A program made the position numbers and the translations under genes. Below, piece after piece: positions 7,116 through 16,253 of a stretch of DNA of 64,000 bases. The stretch's first letter is position 1; every line of letters starts with the position of its first letter. Under the pieces are notes generated by a model. That model saw nothing but the letters and a program-made list of their open reading frames with translations, did no database searches and had not been told where the DNA came from. The DNA is from JBOGOC01 sp050747525 (GTDB lineage: Bacteria; Acidobacteriota; Polarisedimenticolia; JACPZX01; DASXTC01), in assembly GCA_050747525.1 (NCBI GenBank), contig JBOGOC010000045.1:84890-148889 (forward strand), in the 5' to 3' direction.

Positions 7116-9680
7116 TTGAGGCTGACTCGCTGTGGAGCCGTGGTACTGTCATGCGTGTGCGCCGTGCAGGCGGCCCTGGCAGACGTGCGTCTGGTCCAGC
7201 TGGGGAGCCCCATGAAGTATCTGGCCAACTCCTCGGATCCCGGCATCGGGACGACCTGGGTCGAGCCGGGCTTCGACGACAGCTCCTGGACGACAGGAGA
7301 GTACGGCGTTGGGTACGAGACTGAGCTTCCGGGTGCTTCGGCCTACCTTCACACCAACGTCCCCTCCAACGTGCGCTCGGTCTATACGCGGACCACCTTC
7401 TGGGTCCAGGATCCCGCTATCGTCCAGACGATCCTAATCGGTGCCGACCACGATGATGGCTGGGTCGCGTGGATCAACGGCGTGCAGGTGCGGAAGACCT
7501 TGATGCCGGCCGGGACGCCGGAGTGGGACAGCGACGCGACGTCGCACGAATCGAGCAACCTGACCTCGCCGGACTACGGGACGCCGCAGGACATCACCGC
7601 GATCGCGCGCCCCCTCCTTCAGCAGGGGAACAACACCTTCGCGGCCGGCGTCTGGAACGAATCGGGGGCCTCGTCGGATCTGGCGCTCGTGCCCTTGCTG
7701 GTGTTCTCGTCCACCGTCACCCGCGGGCCCTACCTCCAGCGCGGAAGCCCCACGTCCATGGTGGTGAAGTGGAGGACCACCACTTCAACCAACAGCCGCG
7801 TTTGGTATGGACCGTCTCCTCACACGATCACCGGCCTGGCCAGCCATCCTCTCGTCTCCACGAATCACGAGGTCACTCTGACCGGCCTCATGCCGGGGAC
7901 GACCTACTACTACGCCATCGGCTCATCGAGCGGGATCGTGGAGAGGGGCCCGACCTTCCGGTTCAGGACCCCGCCTCTCCCCGGGACCGACCTCCCCCTG
8001 CACCTGTGGATCCTGGGAGATTCGGGGACGAAAGGAACCGACGCCCGCACGGTGCGTGACTCCTATTACGAGTTCGCGGGGTCGGCTTCCCCCGATCTGT
8101 GGCTGATGCTGGGGGATAACGCCTACGACAGCGGCACCGATATCGAGTTCGAGGCCGCCGTGTTCGACATGTATACCGAGACACTGCGCACCTCGGTGCT
8201 GTGGCCCACGTACGGGAACCACGATTCGGTCTCCGCCAACGCCACCACCCAGAGCGGCCCCTACTTCGACATCTTCACCCTCCCGGAGGTGGCGGAGGCC
8301 GGCGGGGAGCCGTCGGGGACCGAGGCGTACTATTCCTTCGATCACGGCAACATCCACTTCGTCTGCCTCGAGTCCGACGAGACGGACAACTCCGCCGCGG
8401 GCCCCATGATGACCTGGCTGCAGGAGGACCTTGCCAGCACCACGCAGGACTGGATCATCGCCTTCTGGCACCATCCTCCCTACAGCAAGGGGTCACACGA
8501 TTCGGACACCGAGCCCCAGCTCCGGAACATGCGGCTGAACGCGCTTCCCATCCTCGAGGCGGGCGGCGTGGACCTCGTCCTGACGGGTCACAGCCATTCG
8601 TACGAGCGCTCGGTCCTGCTGAACGGGCACTACGGCCTGTCCGGCACGCTCACTCCGGCCATGGTCGTGGACGGTGGTGACGGCCAGGTGAACGGAGACG
8701 GCGCGTACATCAAACCCGATGGCGCCCACGTGCCGAACGCGGGGGCGGTGTACGCGGTCGCGGGCAGCTCGGGGCAGGTGTCGGGCGGGCCGCTGAACCA
8801 CCCCGTGATGCTCGTCTCGCTGAACACTCTGGGCTCGATGGTGCTGGACGTCAACGGACCGCTGCTCGACGCGCGGTTCCTCAGCTCGGCGGGCCTCGTG
8901 CTGGACTCGTTCTCGATCTACAAGGGGCCCGCGACGCCGCCGTCGGCCGGCTTCGGCGCCGCGCCGGTCACGGGAACGGTCCCCCTCTCGGTCTCTTTCA
9001 CCGATCAGTCGACCGGCCCCATCTCGCTGCGCTGGTGGGACTTCACCAACGACGGCATCGACGACAGCGCGCAGCAGCATCCCACCCACGCGTACACGTC
9101 ACCCGGTATCTATTCGGTCAAGCAGCGAGTCCAGGGCCCCACCGGGACGGCCCAGGTGGTGCGGAGCGAGCTGGTCTGCGCGAAGCTGCTCTCGGGCCTT
9201 GGTGATGCCGACGCCGACGGGGTGATCGACTCGTCCGACAACTGCCCGTGTGCGGCCAACGCGGGCCAGACCAATACCGACGGAGACGCGGTGGGGAACG
9301 TCTGCGATCCGGACGACGACGGGGACGGCATCCCCGATCTGGCGGACTGCTCGCCGATCGACTCAGCGGCGGCCCTTCAGGCCCTCGACATAGGAAACAG
9401 CCTGACGGTCAACCTGGCGGGATCGCTCGTCTGGACCCGCCCCCCCGGCGCCCTGGACTCCAACGTGTACCGTGGCGTGATTTCGGGTGGGGCGCCGTTT
9501 GCCTACGCCCACGCATGTCTGACGGCGGGAGTGTCGGGCACCTCGGCGCAGTATGCGCCGCCGGCGACTCCCGGTATGATTCACTATTACCTGGTCAGCG
9601 GCACGAACGGGTGCAGTGAGTCCGTTCTGGGCCGCAGCTCCGGTGGTGTGGTGGTGCCGAATTCGTCGCCCTGTCCCTAG
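7116..9680 (+). CDS. secreted metallophosphoesterase, PAP-like, with PKD and thrombospondin-3 repeats (copy 1)
   Basis: The start is TTG at 7116, five bases after a strong AAGGAGG, and leads straight into a signal peptide. A sugar-binding-like N-terminal domain (~25-200) is followed by the fibronectin-III-like domain of purple acid phosphatases (RGPYLQRGSPTSMVVKW). The calcineurin-like phosphoesterase core has D302 (GDSGT), D334 (GDN), N368-H369-D370 (GNHD), H452/H453 and H492/H494 (GHSHSY), a full di-metal set. A PKD domain and calcium-binding thrombospondin-3 repeats (DADADGVID, DDDGDGIPD) follow. The substrate is presumably an extracellular phosphomonoester or diester. With the next gene it forms a tandem pair of the same length, 854 residues. 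Confidence 0.88.
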   Translation: MRLTRCGAVVLSCVCAVQAALADVRLVQLGSPMKYLANSSDPGIGTTWVEPGFDDSSWTTGEYGVGYETELPGASAYLHTNVPSNVRSVYTRTTFWVQDPAIVQTILIGADHDDGWVAWINGVQVRKTLMPAGTPEWDSDATSHESSNLTSPDYGTPQDITAIARPLLQQGNNTFAAGVWNESGASSDLALVPLLVFSSTVTRGPYLQRGSPTSMVVKWRTTTSTNSRVWYGPSPHTITGLASHPLVSTNHEVTLTGLMPGTTYYYAIGSSSGIVERGPTFRFRTPPLPGTDLPLHLWILGDSGTKGTDARTVRDSYYEFAGSASPDLWLMLGDNAYDSGTDIEFEAAVFDMYTETLRTSVLWPTYGNHDSVSANATTQSGPYFDIFTLPEVAEAGGEPSGTEAYYSFDHGNIHFVCLESDETDNSAAGPMMTWLQEDLASTTQDWIIAFWHHPPYSKGSHDSDTEPQLRNMRLNALPILEAGGVDLVLTGHSHSYERSVLLNGHYGLSGTLTPAMVVDGGDGQVNGDGAYIKPDGAHVPNAGAVYAVAGSSGQVSGGPLNHPVMLVSLNTLGSMVLDVNGPLLDARFLSSAGLVLDSFSIYKGPATPPSAGFGAAPVTGTVPLSVSFTDQSTGPISLRWWDFTNDGIDDSAQQHPTHAYTSPGIYSVKQRVQGPTGTAQVVRSELVCAKLLSGLGDADADGVIDSSDNCPCAANAGQTNTDGDAVGNVCDPDDDGDGIPDLADCSPIDSAAALQALDIGNSLTVNLAGSLVWTRPPGALDSNVYRGVISGGAPFAYAHACLTAGVSGTSAQYAPPATPGMIHYYLVSGTNGCSESVLGRSSGGVVVPNSSPCP

Positions 9681-9692
9681 GAAACAAAGTCG

Positions 9693-9721
9693 TTGTCGCA
9701 CGGGAGAGCCGTGACTATCCT
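9693..9721 (+). promoter_or_regulatory. promoter for the second phosphoesterase
   Basis: TTGTCG (9693-9698), a 17-bp spacer and TATCCT (9716-9721) lie in the 50-bp gap between the twin genes. Transcription would begin within a few bases of the ATG at 9731, giving a nearly leaderless transcript. The copies may therefore be expressed independently. Confidence 0.45.
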
Positions 9722-9730
9722 CTGCTTCTC

Positions 9731-12295
9731 ATGACGACCTGCCGAGCATCCGCCCTTCTGGTGCGCGGGTCCGCCGCACTCATGGCCGTCCTGTGCTGCG
9801 CCTCGGCCCTGCTCGCCGAGATGCCGCTCGTGGAGTTCGGCTCTTCCATGGTCTATCTGCGCAATGCGTCCGACCCGGGGATCGGCATGACGTGGGTGGG
9901 GGAGGGCTTCAACGACAGCGCCTGGACTGCGGGGGAGTATGGCATCGGTCACGAAGGCACCCCGCCCGGTGCGCTCAATCTCATACGCACTCAGGTGCCG
10001 ATGGGCACATCCTCGATCTACACGAGGGCCCGGTTCACGATCGCCGACCCCAACCAGATCGATGCCCTGCTCATCGCGGCGGACTACGACGACGGATACG
10101 TCGTCTGGATCAACGGGGTGGAGGTGTTCCGGTCCTCCCAGATGCCGCTTGCGCCCGCGCCCCTGGTGTGGAACACGCTCGCGCTGTCTCACGAATCCAG
10201 CAACGGGCTGACGCCCAATTACGGCGTTCCGGTGGACATCAGCGCCGTGGCGCTGTCGGCCCTGCATCCCGGAGAGAACGTGCTGGCGGTGGGATTGTGG
10301 AACAACGGCCCCGCGTCGAGCGACCTGGTGATCGTGCCGCGGCTGTCCATCGACGCGGGAGTGAGGCGTGGCCCCTACGTTCAGCGGGCGACCCCCACCA
10401 GCGTGGTGGTGCGCTGGCGCTCGCTGGCGGCCACGGACAGCCGCGTGCTGTACGGGCCCAGCATGGCGTCGCTGACCGGATCGGCGGTCAACCCGGCGGT
10501 CACCACCGAGCACGAGGTCACCCTCGCCGGCTTGTCTCCCGCGACGAAGTACTTCTACGCCATCGGATCGACCGCCGGGATCCGTGAGGGTCCGACCCCC
10601 GGCTTCCATTTCGTCACGCCGCCGGCCGCCGGCACCAGCGCCGCGACACGCGTGTGGGTGGTGGGGGATTCCGGCACCAACGCGGCCCAGTCCCGCGCGG
10701 TGCGCGATGCCTATGGAATCTTCACGGGGACGAGGCACACCAACCTCTGGCTCATGCTGGGCGACAACGCGTATCCCGACGGCACGGATCTGGACTACCA
10801 GTCGGCGGTGTTCGACCTCTATCCGGTCATGACGAAGAAGTCGTCCCTGTGGCCGGCCCTGGGGAATCACGACACCATCTCGTCCAATCCCGGCACCCAG
10901 ACGGGGCCCTATTTCGACATCTTCAATCTGCCCGCAGCCGGCCAGGCGGGAGGGGTGCCCTCGGGCACCGAGGCGTACTACTCGTTCGATCACGCCAACA
11001 TCCACTTCGTCGTGCTCGATTCCGACTCCTCGAGCCGGCTCCCCGGCGGAGCGATGCTGACCTGGCTGCAACAGGACGTTCAGGCCACCGAGCGGGACTG
11101 GATCATCGCCTACTGGCACCATCCCCAGTACTCCAAGGGCGCGTTCGACTCGGACATCGACACGCGCCTGAAGCAGATGCGCGAGAACGCCCTGCCCATC
11201 CTGGAAGCGGCGGGCGTGGACCTGGTGCTCATGGGACACGACCACACCTACGCGCGGTCCTTCCTCGTGGATGGGCATTACGGAGACGCCAACTCGATGG
11301 CCCCCTCCATGATCGTGGACGGCGGCAACGGACGGGTGGACGATGATGGCGCCTACATCAAGCCCTTCGAAGGGATCCAGCCACATTCAGGGACGGTGTA
11401 CGCGCTCCTTGGCAGCTCGTCGTCCACCGGAATGGTGCAGCAGATCCATCCCGTCTATCTGGTCTCCCTGGTGAGCCGGCTCGGGTCGCTCGTCCTGGAC
11501 ATCGAAGGCCAGCAGCTGCGCGCGCGCTTTCTGGACAACACGGGGGTGGTGCGGGACAGCTTCACCATCTTCAAAGGAGACCCCGCTCCTCCCGTGGCCG
11601 GCTTCAGCGCCTCCCCCCTCCAGGGAACGGCGCCTCTCAAGGTCTCGTTCACCGATGCCAGCACGGGGCCGGTCTCAGTGTGGAACTGGGACTTCCAGAA
11701 CGACGCGGTGATCGACAGCACGGTCGAGGCGCCGTCCACGACCTACACCCTGCCCGGCCTCTACTCGGTGCGTCTGGAGGTGGTGGGAGCGGGAGGGGCC
11801 GATCTGGAGCTGAAGGCGGCCCACATCTGCGTGCTTTCCGCCAACGGAACCGGCGACGTGGACGGGGACGGGGTGGCCGACGGCACGGACAACTGTCCCT
11901 GTGTCTCCAATGCCTCGCAGGAGAACACTGATCTCGATGCGCTGGGGAATGCCTGCGACTGCTCACCTCAGGACGGCACGTGGTCGCTGATCCCGGCGGC
12001 CGCGGACGACAGTCTGGATCTGGGTCCCGCCACCTCGGCCCTGTCGTGGAATCCTGCGCCCGGAGCGATGCAGTCCAACCTGTACCGCGGCCTGGTCCCC
12101 GCGGCCGGTCCCTTCGCCTACATCCAGACCTGCTTCCTTCCGGGCATCGTGGGAGGATCGGCCACCGACGCCTCCACGCCGGCGGCCGGGACGATCCTGT
12201 TCTATCTGGTGACGGGAGAGAACCTCTGCGGGGAAGGATCGATGGGCAACAGCTCCCAGGGGACCTTGAGGCCCAACCCCGCTCCGTGTCCCTGA
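9731..12295 (+). CDS. secreted metallophosphoesterase, PAP-like, with PKD and thrombospondin-3 repeats (copy 2)
   Basis: This is a full-length paralogue of the preceding gene, also 854 residues, with the same domain order. A signal peptide is followed by the DPGIGMTWVGEGFNDSAW domain, the fibronectin-III-like domain (RGPYVQRATPTSVVVRW), the di-metal phosphoesterase core, a PKD domain, one calcium-binding DVDGDGVADGTDNC repeat and a C-terminal beta domain. Metal ligands are intact: D313 in GDSGT, GDNAY, GNHD, the WHH pair and H503/H505 in GHDHTY. The sequences differ throughout, so this is an old duplication and not an assembly artefact. The thrombospondin-type segment is shorter than in copy 1. 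Substrate is unknown. Confidence 0.88.
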   Translation: MTTCRASALLVRGSAALMAVLCCASALLAEMPLVEFGSSMVYLRNASDPGIGMTWVGEGFNDSAWTAGEYGIGHEGTPPGALNLIRTQVPMGTSSIYTRARFTIADPNQIDALLIAADYDDGYVVWINGVEVFRSSQMPLAPAPLVWNTLALSHESSNGLTPNYGVPVDISAVALSALHPGENVLAVGLWNNGPASSDLVIVPRLSIDAGVRRGPYVQRATPTSVVVRWRSLAATDSRVLYGPSMASLTGSAVNPAVTTEHEVTLAGLSPATKYFYAIGSTAGIREGPTPGFHFVTPPAAGTSAATRVWVVGDSGTNAAQSRAVRDAYGIFTGTRHTNLWLMLGDNAYPDGTDLDYQSAVFDLYPVMTKKSSLWPALGNHDTISSNPGTQTGPYFDIFNLPAAGQAGGVPSGTEAYYSFDHANIHFVVLDSDSSSRLPGGAMLTWLQQDVQATERDWIIAYWHHPQYSKGAFDSDIDTRLKQMRENALPILEAAGVDLVLMGHDHTYARSFLVDGHYGDANSMAPSMIVDGGNGRVDDDGAYIKPFEGIQPHSGTVYALLGSSSSTGMVQQIHPVYLVSLVSRLGSLVLDIEGQQLRARFLDNTGVVRDSFTIFKGDPAPPVAGFSASPLQGTAPLKVSFTDASTGPVSVWNWDFQNDAVIDSTVEAPSTTYTLPGLYSVRLEVVGAGGADLELKAAHICVLSANGTGDVDGDGVADGTDNCPCVSNASQENTDLDALGNACDCSPQDGTWSLIPAAADDSLDLGPATSALSWNPAPGAMQSNLYRGLVPAAGPFAYIQTCFLPGIVGGSATDASTPAAGTILFYLVTGENLCGEGSMGNSSQGTLRPNPAPCP

Positions 12296-12299
12296 TCCG

Positions 12300-12325
12300 G
12301 CCCCTGGTCCCTATACGACCGGGGC
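12300..12325 (+). terminator. hairpin directly after the phosphoesterase stop codon
   Basis: GCCCC(T)GGTC pairs with GACCGGGGC across the loop CCTATAC, giving nine base pairs with one bulged T. It begins five bases after the stop codon. There is no real U-tract. Confidence 0.4.
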
Positions 12326-12509
12326 TCTCCCGCACAGGTGCGCCGCGGCGGCGTCCGAGTCAGCCAGATTGTCGGGCAATGCCGCGCCCGCCGATCCGGA
12401 CAATCGATCGCCCCCGCATTTTTCCGCGCGTGATGCTTGATCGGCATCCAGCCGGGCATTAGCGTTATCGGTACGCTCACGAATGATGAAACGGTTTTCG
12501 AAGGCGGAG

Positions 12510-12544
12510 CCATGGGGGGCCGGTGCGGGGCCGGCCCCCCATGG
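12510..12544. terminator. 14-bp perfect GC-rich hairpin, possible bidirectional terminator
   Basis: The arms CCATGGGGGGCCGG (12510-12523) and CCGGCCCCCCATGG (12531-12544) are perfectly complementary with a 7-base loop. It sits between two convergent genes, about 150 bp beyond the end of the minus-strand gene. It lacks T-tracts, so a Rho-independent role is uncertain. Confidence 0.4.
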
Positions 12545-12693
12545 GTCTGCTGGGCCGCGGATATGGCCGGTCTGGCCGCCGTCCTCGCGGCTCCCATCCT
12601 CAACGTATTTCCGTATACGCCTCGGATGCTCGCCGCTGCGGGCGACGGCCATACCGGCCATCTCCGCGGCCCTCATGACTCCGTAGCCGCGGG

Positions 12694-13863
12694 TTACGCG
12701 TCGGGGGGCGGGGGGCCGCCGCGGCGGCGCGGGATCACGGTGTCGGCGAGGTCGGCCAGGAAGCGCCGAGTCGAGGGGATCCAGCGGAACTTGGCGCGCT
12801 GAAGTGCCCGCCCCAGGCGCGTGTCCCGGAAGATGTAGAGCCAGTGGTGAGGCGTGACCTCCAGCGCCCACTTCCGCTTCCAGTCCATGTCGTCGCCCAG
12901 GAAGTCCACGCGGTTGACCCCTCTCTGCATGCAGTCGCGCAGCACGTCCTGGAGCAGGAGCATCCCCGGGCTGCAGTCCGACAGGGACTCGTCGTAGGCC
13001 AGCTTGGGCATGTAGTAGGAGTCGCCGTAGCAGAGCCCGTACTGGAAGGCGATGATCTGATCCTCCAGCAGCAGGGTGTAGAGCGCGAAGTAGCCGTGGG
13101 CCGAGGCCGTGGCGGCCAGCCGCGCGTAGAAGTCGCGCACCCGCCTGTCCTGATTGATGGCCGTGCCACGGCGCCCCTTCCACCCGCCGCTCTCCACCGA
13201 GAGGCACGAGGTGAGGCGCTCCTCGAGGTCGGGCCCCGACTCCAGGCGCTCGAAGGTGACCTTGCCCCGCTCCTCCAGGCGCCGCCGGCGCCGCCGCAGG
13301 TTGCGGCGGAAGGCCGACGACACGCGCGTGTAGAAGTCCTCCTCGGAATCGGGCATGAGGATGAAGGGGCTGCGCTGCGATTCCCACATGCCCGTGGGGA
13401 GCCCGGCCGCGGCCGCGGCGCGCATCATCTCGTGCGCGTGTCCGTCTTCGGGAACGTCCTTCAGCACCAGCACGTCCCATCCCGGCTTCCGAAGCAGGTG
13501 GGCCAGCAGCGCCTCGGAGTCGTCGCGCGGGTCGGACGCCAGCAGGTCGAAGCGGCAGGAGTGCGTGTTCGACAGCGTCACGAGCTGGCGCACCGGAACG
13601 CCGCAGATCGAGCCGCGCACGGCGCGCAGCGGCAGCACCGCGCGCAGGGTGCCGTAGGAATCGTGCCGCGTCACGATCCGCAGGGGCACGCGCGGAGCGA
13701 AGCTCTCGAGCCACGCCTTGAGGAATTCATGGCGATAGAACGGCTCGTCGTGGCAGACCCGGGCCAGGGCGTTCCACGATTCCCTGAGATTGAGAAACTG
13801 TTCGAATGTGGCCACCTCCGAAGTGGCCGCCTCCTCCAGCGCCGAGGCGGTCCGTACCAGCAT
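12694..13863 (-). CDS. GNAT-family acetyltransferase of the CelD/BcsL type
   Basis: This 389-residue protein starts at an ATG preceded by CCGGAGGA. The layout matches the Acetyltransf_6 (CelD/BcsL, FemAB-like) group. The N-terminal half contains WNAL and PFYRHEFLKAW followed by the first GNAT-like fold. An Arg-rich stretch follows (FRRNLRRRRRRLEERG, residues ~184-199). The C-terminal GNAT half includes FYARLAATASAHGYFALYTL and FQYGLCYGDSYYMPKLAYD. Such proteins often sit in exopolysaccharide or cellulose loci and acylate sugars or peptide precursors, but no such genes are nearby, so the substrate is unknown. It is divergent from the barrel-like protein at 14023. Confidence 0.82.
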   Translation of the reverse strand: MLVRTASALEEAATSEVATFEQFLNLRESWNALARVCHDEPFYRHEFLKAWLESFAPRVPLRIVTRHDSYGTLRAVLPLRAVRGSICGVPVRQLVTLSNTHSCRFDLLASDPRDDSEALLAHLLRKPGWDVLVLKDVPEDGHAHEMMRAAAAAGLPTGMWESQRSPFILMPDSEEDFYTRVSSAFRRNLRRRRRRLEERGKVTFERLESGPDLEERLTSCLSVESGGWKGRRGTAINQDRRVRDFYARLAATASAHGYFALYTLLLEDQIIAFQYGLCYGDSYYMPKLAYDESLSDCSPGMLLLQDVLRDCMQRGVNRVDFLGDDMDWKRKWALEVTPHHWLYIFRDTRLGRALQRAKFRWIPSTRRFLADLADTVIPRRRGGPPPPDA

Positions 13864-13961
13864 GGCGATCCTCCGGAAAACGGTCGAAGACCAGTATGGA
13901 GCCCGGGTTCCGCGGGTACCACCCGCAAAATGCGCTCAGGCAAATCCCTATAGCCGGTGAA

Positions 13962-13986
13962 CGGGCCGGACGCTATAACCGGCCCG
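13962..13986. promoter_or_regulatory. inverted repeat in divergent promoter region
   Basis: CGGGCCGG and CCGGCCCG are perfect 8-bp arms around ACGCTATAA, 37 bp before the start of the gene at 14023. It could be an operator, since the loop contains a TATAA-like -10 sequence. This is sequence evidence only. Confidence 0.3.
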
Positions 13987-14022
13987 TGACATCCGTCTTC
14001 CATTGACATCGCGGAGGGAACC

Positions 14023-14661
14023 ATGCGGAACCGTGTTGCACGTGCGGAGGCGCTCCTCGGTGTGGCGGCCCTCGTTCTTCTCGCAGCCGGTCCGTGCGAG
14101 GCCGCCGGCGCGGGGCAGGTCAATCTGTTCGGCGGGATCAAATCGCTCGACGACAGCGTCTGGGAGCCGGCGGAATCCCAGCCGGAATTCGGAGTCGAGA
14201 TCTCGGTGGGGGGGGCCGGATGGCCCGTGATGATCGCCATCGACGGGTTCATGTCGGAGGACGAGGCCGATGAGGGAGCGCTCACGCGCACGGGAAGCAC
14301 GCGCGAGCTGGCGCTCGGCGTGCGGAAGATCTGGCAGAAAGGGCGCGTCCACCCCTACATCGGCGGGGGGCTCAACCACATCGAAGCCGAGGTGGAAACT
14401 GATGCGCCCCCGCCTCCCGCGACGCCCGGGCTGAACTTCTTCCCCGAGCCGGATCCCGACGGGGGCACCACGTCCGACTCGGACAGCGGCTTCGGCGCCT
14501 GGGCTGGAGGCGGCATCTTCTGGCGCCTGGGCCCCTACGTCAACCTGGGTGTGTCCGTGCGCCTGTCGGGAGCCAATGTGGAATTCCGGGACGAGGAGGC
14601 CCAGGCCGGAGGGCTCCATGCGGGCGTGCTGCTGGGATTCGGCTGGCCGGCCGCGAAGTGA
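14023..14661 (+). CDS. putative outer-membrane beta-barrel protein
   Basis: This 212-residue protein follows a GCGGAGGG ribosome-binding site and begins with a signal peptide ending near CEAAGAG. The mature part alternates hydrophobic and polar residues in strands (VNLFGGIKSL, ELALGVRKIW, VHPYIGGGLNHIEAEVE, GFGAWAGGGIFWRLGPYVNLGVSVRLSG). It ends in a strand-like segment, as small outer-membrane barrels do. A Pro/Asp-rich loop lies at ~125-155. The resemblance is structural and no specific function can be given. Confidence 0.62.
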   Translation: MRNRVARAEALLGVAALVLLAAGPCEAAGAGQVNLFGGIKSLDDSVWEPAESQPEFGVEISVGGAGWPVMIAIDGFMSEDEADEGALTRTGSTRELALGVRKIWQKGRVHPYIGGGLNHIEAEVETDAPPPPATPGLNFFPEPDPDGGTTSDSDSGFGAWAGGGIFWRLGPYVNLGVSVRLSGANVEFRDEEAQAGGLHAGVLLGFGWPAAK

Positions 14662-14667
14662 CGGCCC

Positions 14668-15282
14668 TCACGTCGCACGCCGCCGCGCCGCTCTCATGAG
14701 CCGCGCCAGCTCGGCGTGCGTCGTGTCGCCCGACCCCTCCAGGCCCCGGGCGATCGATTCGCGATCGACGGGGGTCTCGTTCTGCTCGAGCTTGTACTTG
14801 CCGATCATGCGATCGATGCGGATCTCGAAGGCGCGCACGGCGGCCAGCAGGCGTCGACCGGCCTCGGAGGACGGATCGAAGCGCCATCCCTCCGGCCCCT
14901 CGTGGGCGCGGGTGGTGCGGTCGAGCAGGTCCTCGACGTAGGCCTGCTCCCGGCGCGGATGAGCGGTCCCTTCCACGTAGACGGCGGCGTAGTTCCACGT
15001 CGGGACGGTGGGGCGCTCGACGTACCAGGCGCGGGGGATGTAGGCATGCGGGCCCATGAAGATGGCCATCACGTGCGGATGGGTGTCCAGGTGGGACGAC
15101 ATCGGGTTGGCCAGGGCCAGGTGGCCCTCCAGGACTCCACCTTCCGGCTTCAACAGCAGGGGCACGTGGCTCACCAGGAAGCGCCCCTCCGACTGGCTGA
15201 CGAGCGTGGCGAAGTCGTGCTGGCGCACGAAGGCGCTCAGCACGGCCGGGTCGTCCTCCACGAATCTGCCGGGAAGGTACAC
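14668..15282 (-). CDS. FMN-binding negative transcriptional regulator, PaiB family
   Basis: This 204-residue protein starts MYLPGRFVEDDP, characteristic of the PaiB/FMN-binding split-barrel family. FATLVS, HVPLLL, GHLALANP and VPTWNYAAVYVEGTA are family motifs of the flavin-binding barrel. Bacillus PaiB affects sporulation and protease genes, but many homologues lack a demonstrated DNA-binding role, so a flavoenzyme function is equally possible. It lies seven bases after the PhzF gene on the same strand and is probably co-transcribed with it. Confidence 0.88.
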   Translation of the reverse strand: MYLPGRFVEDDPAVLSAFVRQHDFATLVSQSEGRFLVSHVPLLLKPEGGVLEGHLALANPMSSHLDTHPHVMAIFMGPHAYIPRAWYVERPTVPTWNYAAVYVEGTAHPRREQAYVEDLLDRTTRAHEGPEGWRFDPSSEAGRRLLAAVRAFEIRIDRMIGKYKLEQNETPVDRESIARGLEGSGDTTHAELARLMRAARRRAT

Positions 15283-15289
15283 GCGCGCC

Positions 15290-16117
15290 TCACGCCCCCC
15301 CGCGGACGGCCGCGTCCGAGAGCTGCCCGCGCATCACGGTGACGGCGTGTCCGATCAATTCCACGTGGTCGCCGGCGGGGCGTCCTCGCACCACCCCGCC
15401 CCTGGGGGAGGCCTGATATCCGCACAGCTCCGACCGGCCCAGGAGGGCGGCCCAGTAGGGGATGAGGCTGCAGTGGGCCGCGCCGGTGACCGGGTCCTCG
15501 TCGATGCCGTAGGACGGAGCGAAGTAGCGCGAGACGAAGTCCATCCCGGTCATGCTGGCGGGGGCCGTGACGATCAGGCCGGCGTGCACCTGGCGCAGGA
15601 GCTGGAAATCAGGCTGCGCCTGTCGCACGGCCGCCTCGCTGTCCAGCCGGACCAGCCAGTCCCTCTCTCCGGCTCCCGGGATCACCTCGCGCGTCTCCAC
15701 GATGGGCGCCCCGCGCAGGCTGGCCACCACGGGCGGAGGCGGCGTCCCCTCCCGAAGGCGCATGGCGGGAAGGATCAGCCTGATGGCGTCACCTTCACGT
15801 TCGGCCCGCAGGATGCCGCTGAGGGTTGAGAACGAGGCCGGGCGGGCGCGATCCAGACGGCCGTTCTCCCACAGGACGTGAGCCGTGGCGAGCGTGGCGT
15901 GGCCGCACAGCGCGACCTCCGTGGTGGGAGTGAACCAGCGCAGACGCATGGGCTCCGTGCCGGGCATCACGAAGGCGGTCTCGGACAGGTTCATCTCCGC
16001 TCCCATGCTCTGCAGCCAGGACTCGGGCATCTCGGAGGAAAGAACGCAGACCCCCGCCGGATTGCCGGCGAACGGCGCGCGCGTGAACGCGTCCACGTGG
16101 AAGATCTCGATGGGCAT
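15290..16117 (-). CDS. PhzF-family isomerase/epimerase
   Basis: This 275-residue protein opens with MPIEIFHVDAFTRAPFAGNPAGV, the conserved PhzF N-terminus. It carries the catalytic glutamate in NLSETAFV (Glu45 in PhzF) and the later motifs DPVTGAAHCSL and GYQASPRGG. The family has a pseudo-symmetrical diaminopimelate-epimerase-like fold. Only true PhzF acts in phenazine synthesis, and no other phenazine genes are present, so the substrate here is unknown. It is the first gene of a two-gene unit with PaiB and is driven by a likely leaderless promoter. Confidence 0.88.
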   Translation of the reverse strand: MPIEIFHVDAFTRAPFAGNPAGVCVLSSEMPESWLQSMGAEMNLSETAFVMPGTEPMRLRWFTPTTEVALCGHATLATAHVLWENGRLDRARPASFSTLSGILRAEREGDAIRLILPAMRLREGTPPPPVVASLRGAPIVETREVIPGAGERDWLVRLDSEAAVRQAQPDFQLLRQVHAGLIVTAPASMTGMDFVSRYFAPSYGIDEDPVTGAAHCSLIPYWAALLGRSELCGYQASPRGGVVRGRPAGDHVELIGHAVTVMRGQLSDAAVRGGA

Positions 16118-16123
16118 GGGCCG

Positions 16124-16152
16124 AGGCTACCCGCCCCACGGCCACGCGTCAA
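16124..16152 (-). promoter_or_regulatory. leaderless promoter of the PhzF-PaiB unit
   Basis: On the minus strand, TTGACG (16152-16147), a 17-bp spacer and TAGCCT (16129-16124) end exactly six bases before the ATG at 16117. No ribosome-binding site is present, so the transcript would start at or beside the start codon. Confidence 0.55.
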
Positions 16153-16160
16153 CAAGGCAG

Positions 16161-16189
16161 TTGAATCCCCCCTGCTCATCGGATATCGT
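16161..16189 (+). promoter_or_regulatory. promoter of the first Kai-cluster kinase
   Basis: TTGAAT (16161-16166), a 17-bp spacer and TATCGT (16184-16189) lie back to back with the divergent PhzF promoter. The leader to the ATG at 16254 would be about 57 bases. Confidence 0.4.
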
Positions 16190-16253
16190 GGCCTTCCACA
16201 CGACAGTTGTTCCCGAGCTCGTCCGGCAACGACCCGGTCCAACGAGGTTGCCT

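Larger units (their letters stand above)
12296..12693. other. 398-bp intergenic region between convergent genes
   Basis: No convincing gene is seen here. The region holds two hairpins, listed separately, that probably terminate transcription from both sides. A short plus-strand reading frame across it lacks a ribosome-binding site and family features. Confidence 0.5.

Noticed and set aside
9677..11386. 569-codon minus-strand frame opposite phosphoesterase copy 2
   Set aside because: It is a shadow of the real gene in GC-rich sequence, and the similar shadow opposite copy 1 reflects only the duplication.
7116..12295. Twin phosphoesterases as an assembly duplication
   Set aside because: The protein sequences differ throughout and the thrombospondin segment differs in length, so the copies are genuine paralogues.
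12437..12802. Small plus-strand frame in the intergenic region after the phosphoesterases
   Set aside because: It crosses a 14-bp hairpin and runs into the minus-strand acetyltransferase gene, with no ribosome-binding site.
15290..16117. Phenazine biosynthesis locus
   Set aside because: Only a PhzF-fold gene is present; the fold is widespread outside phenazine pathways.
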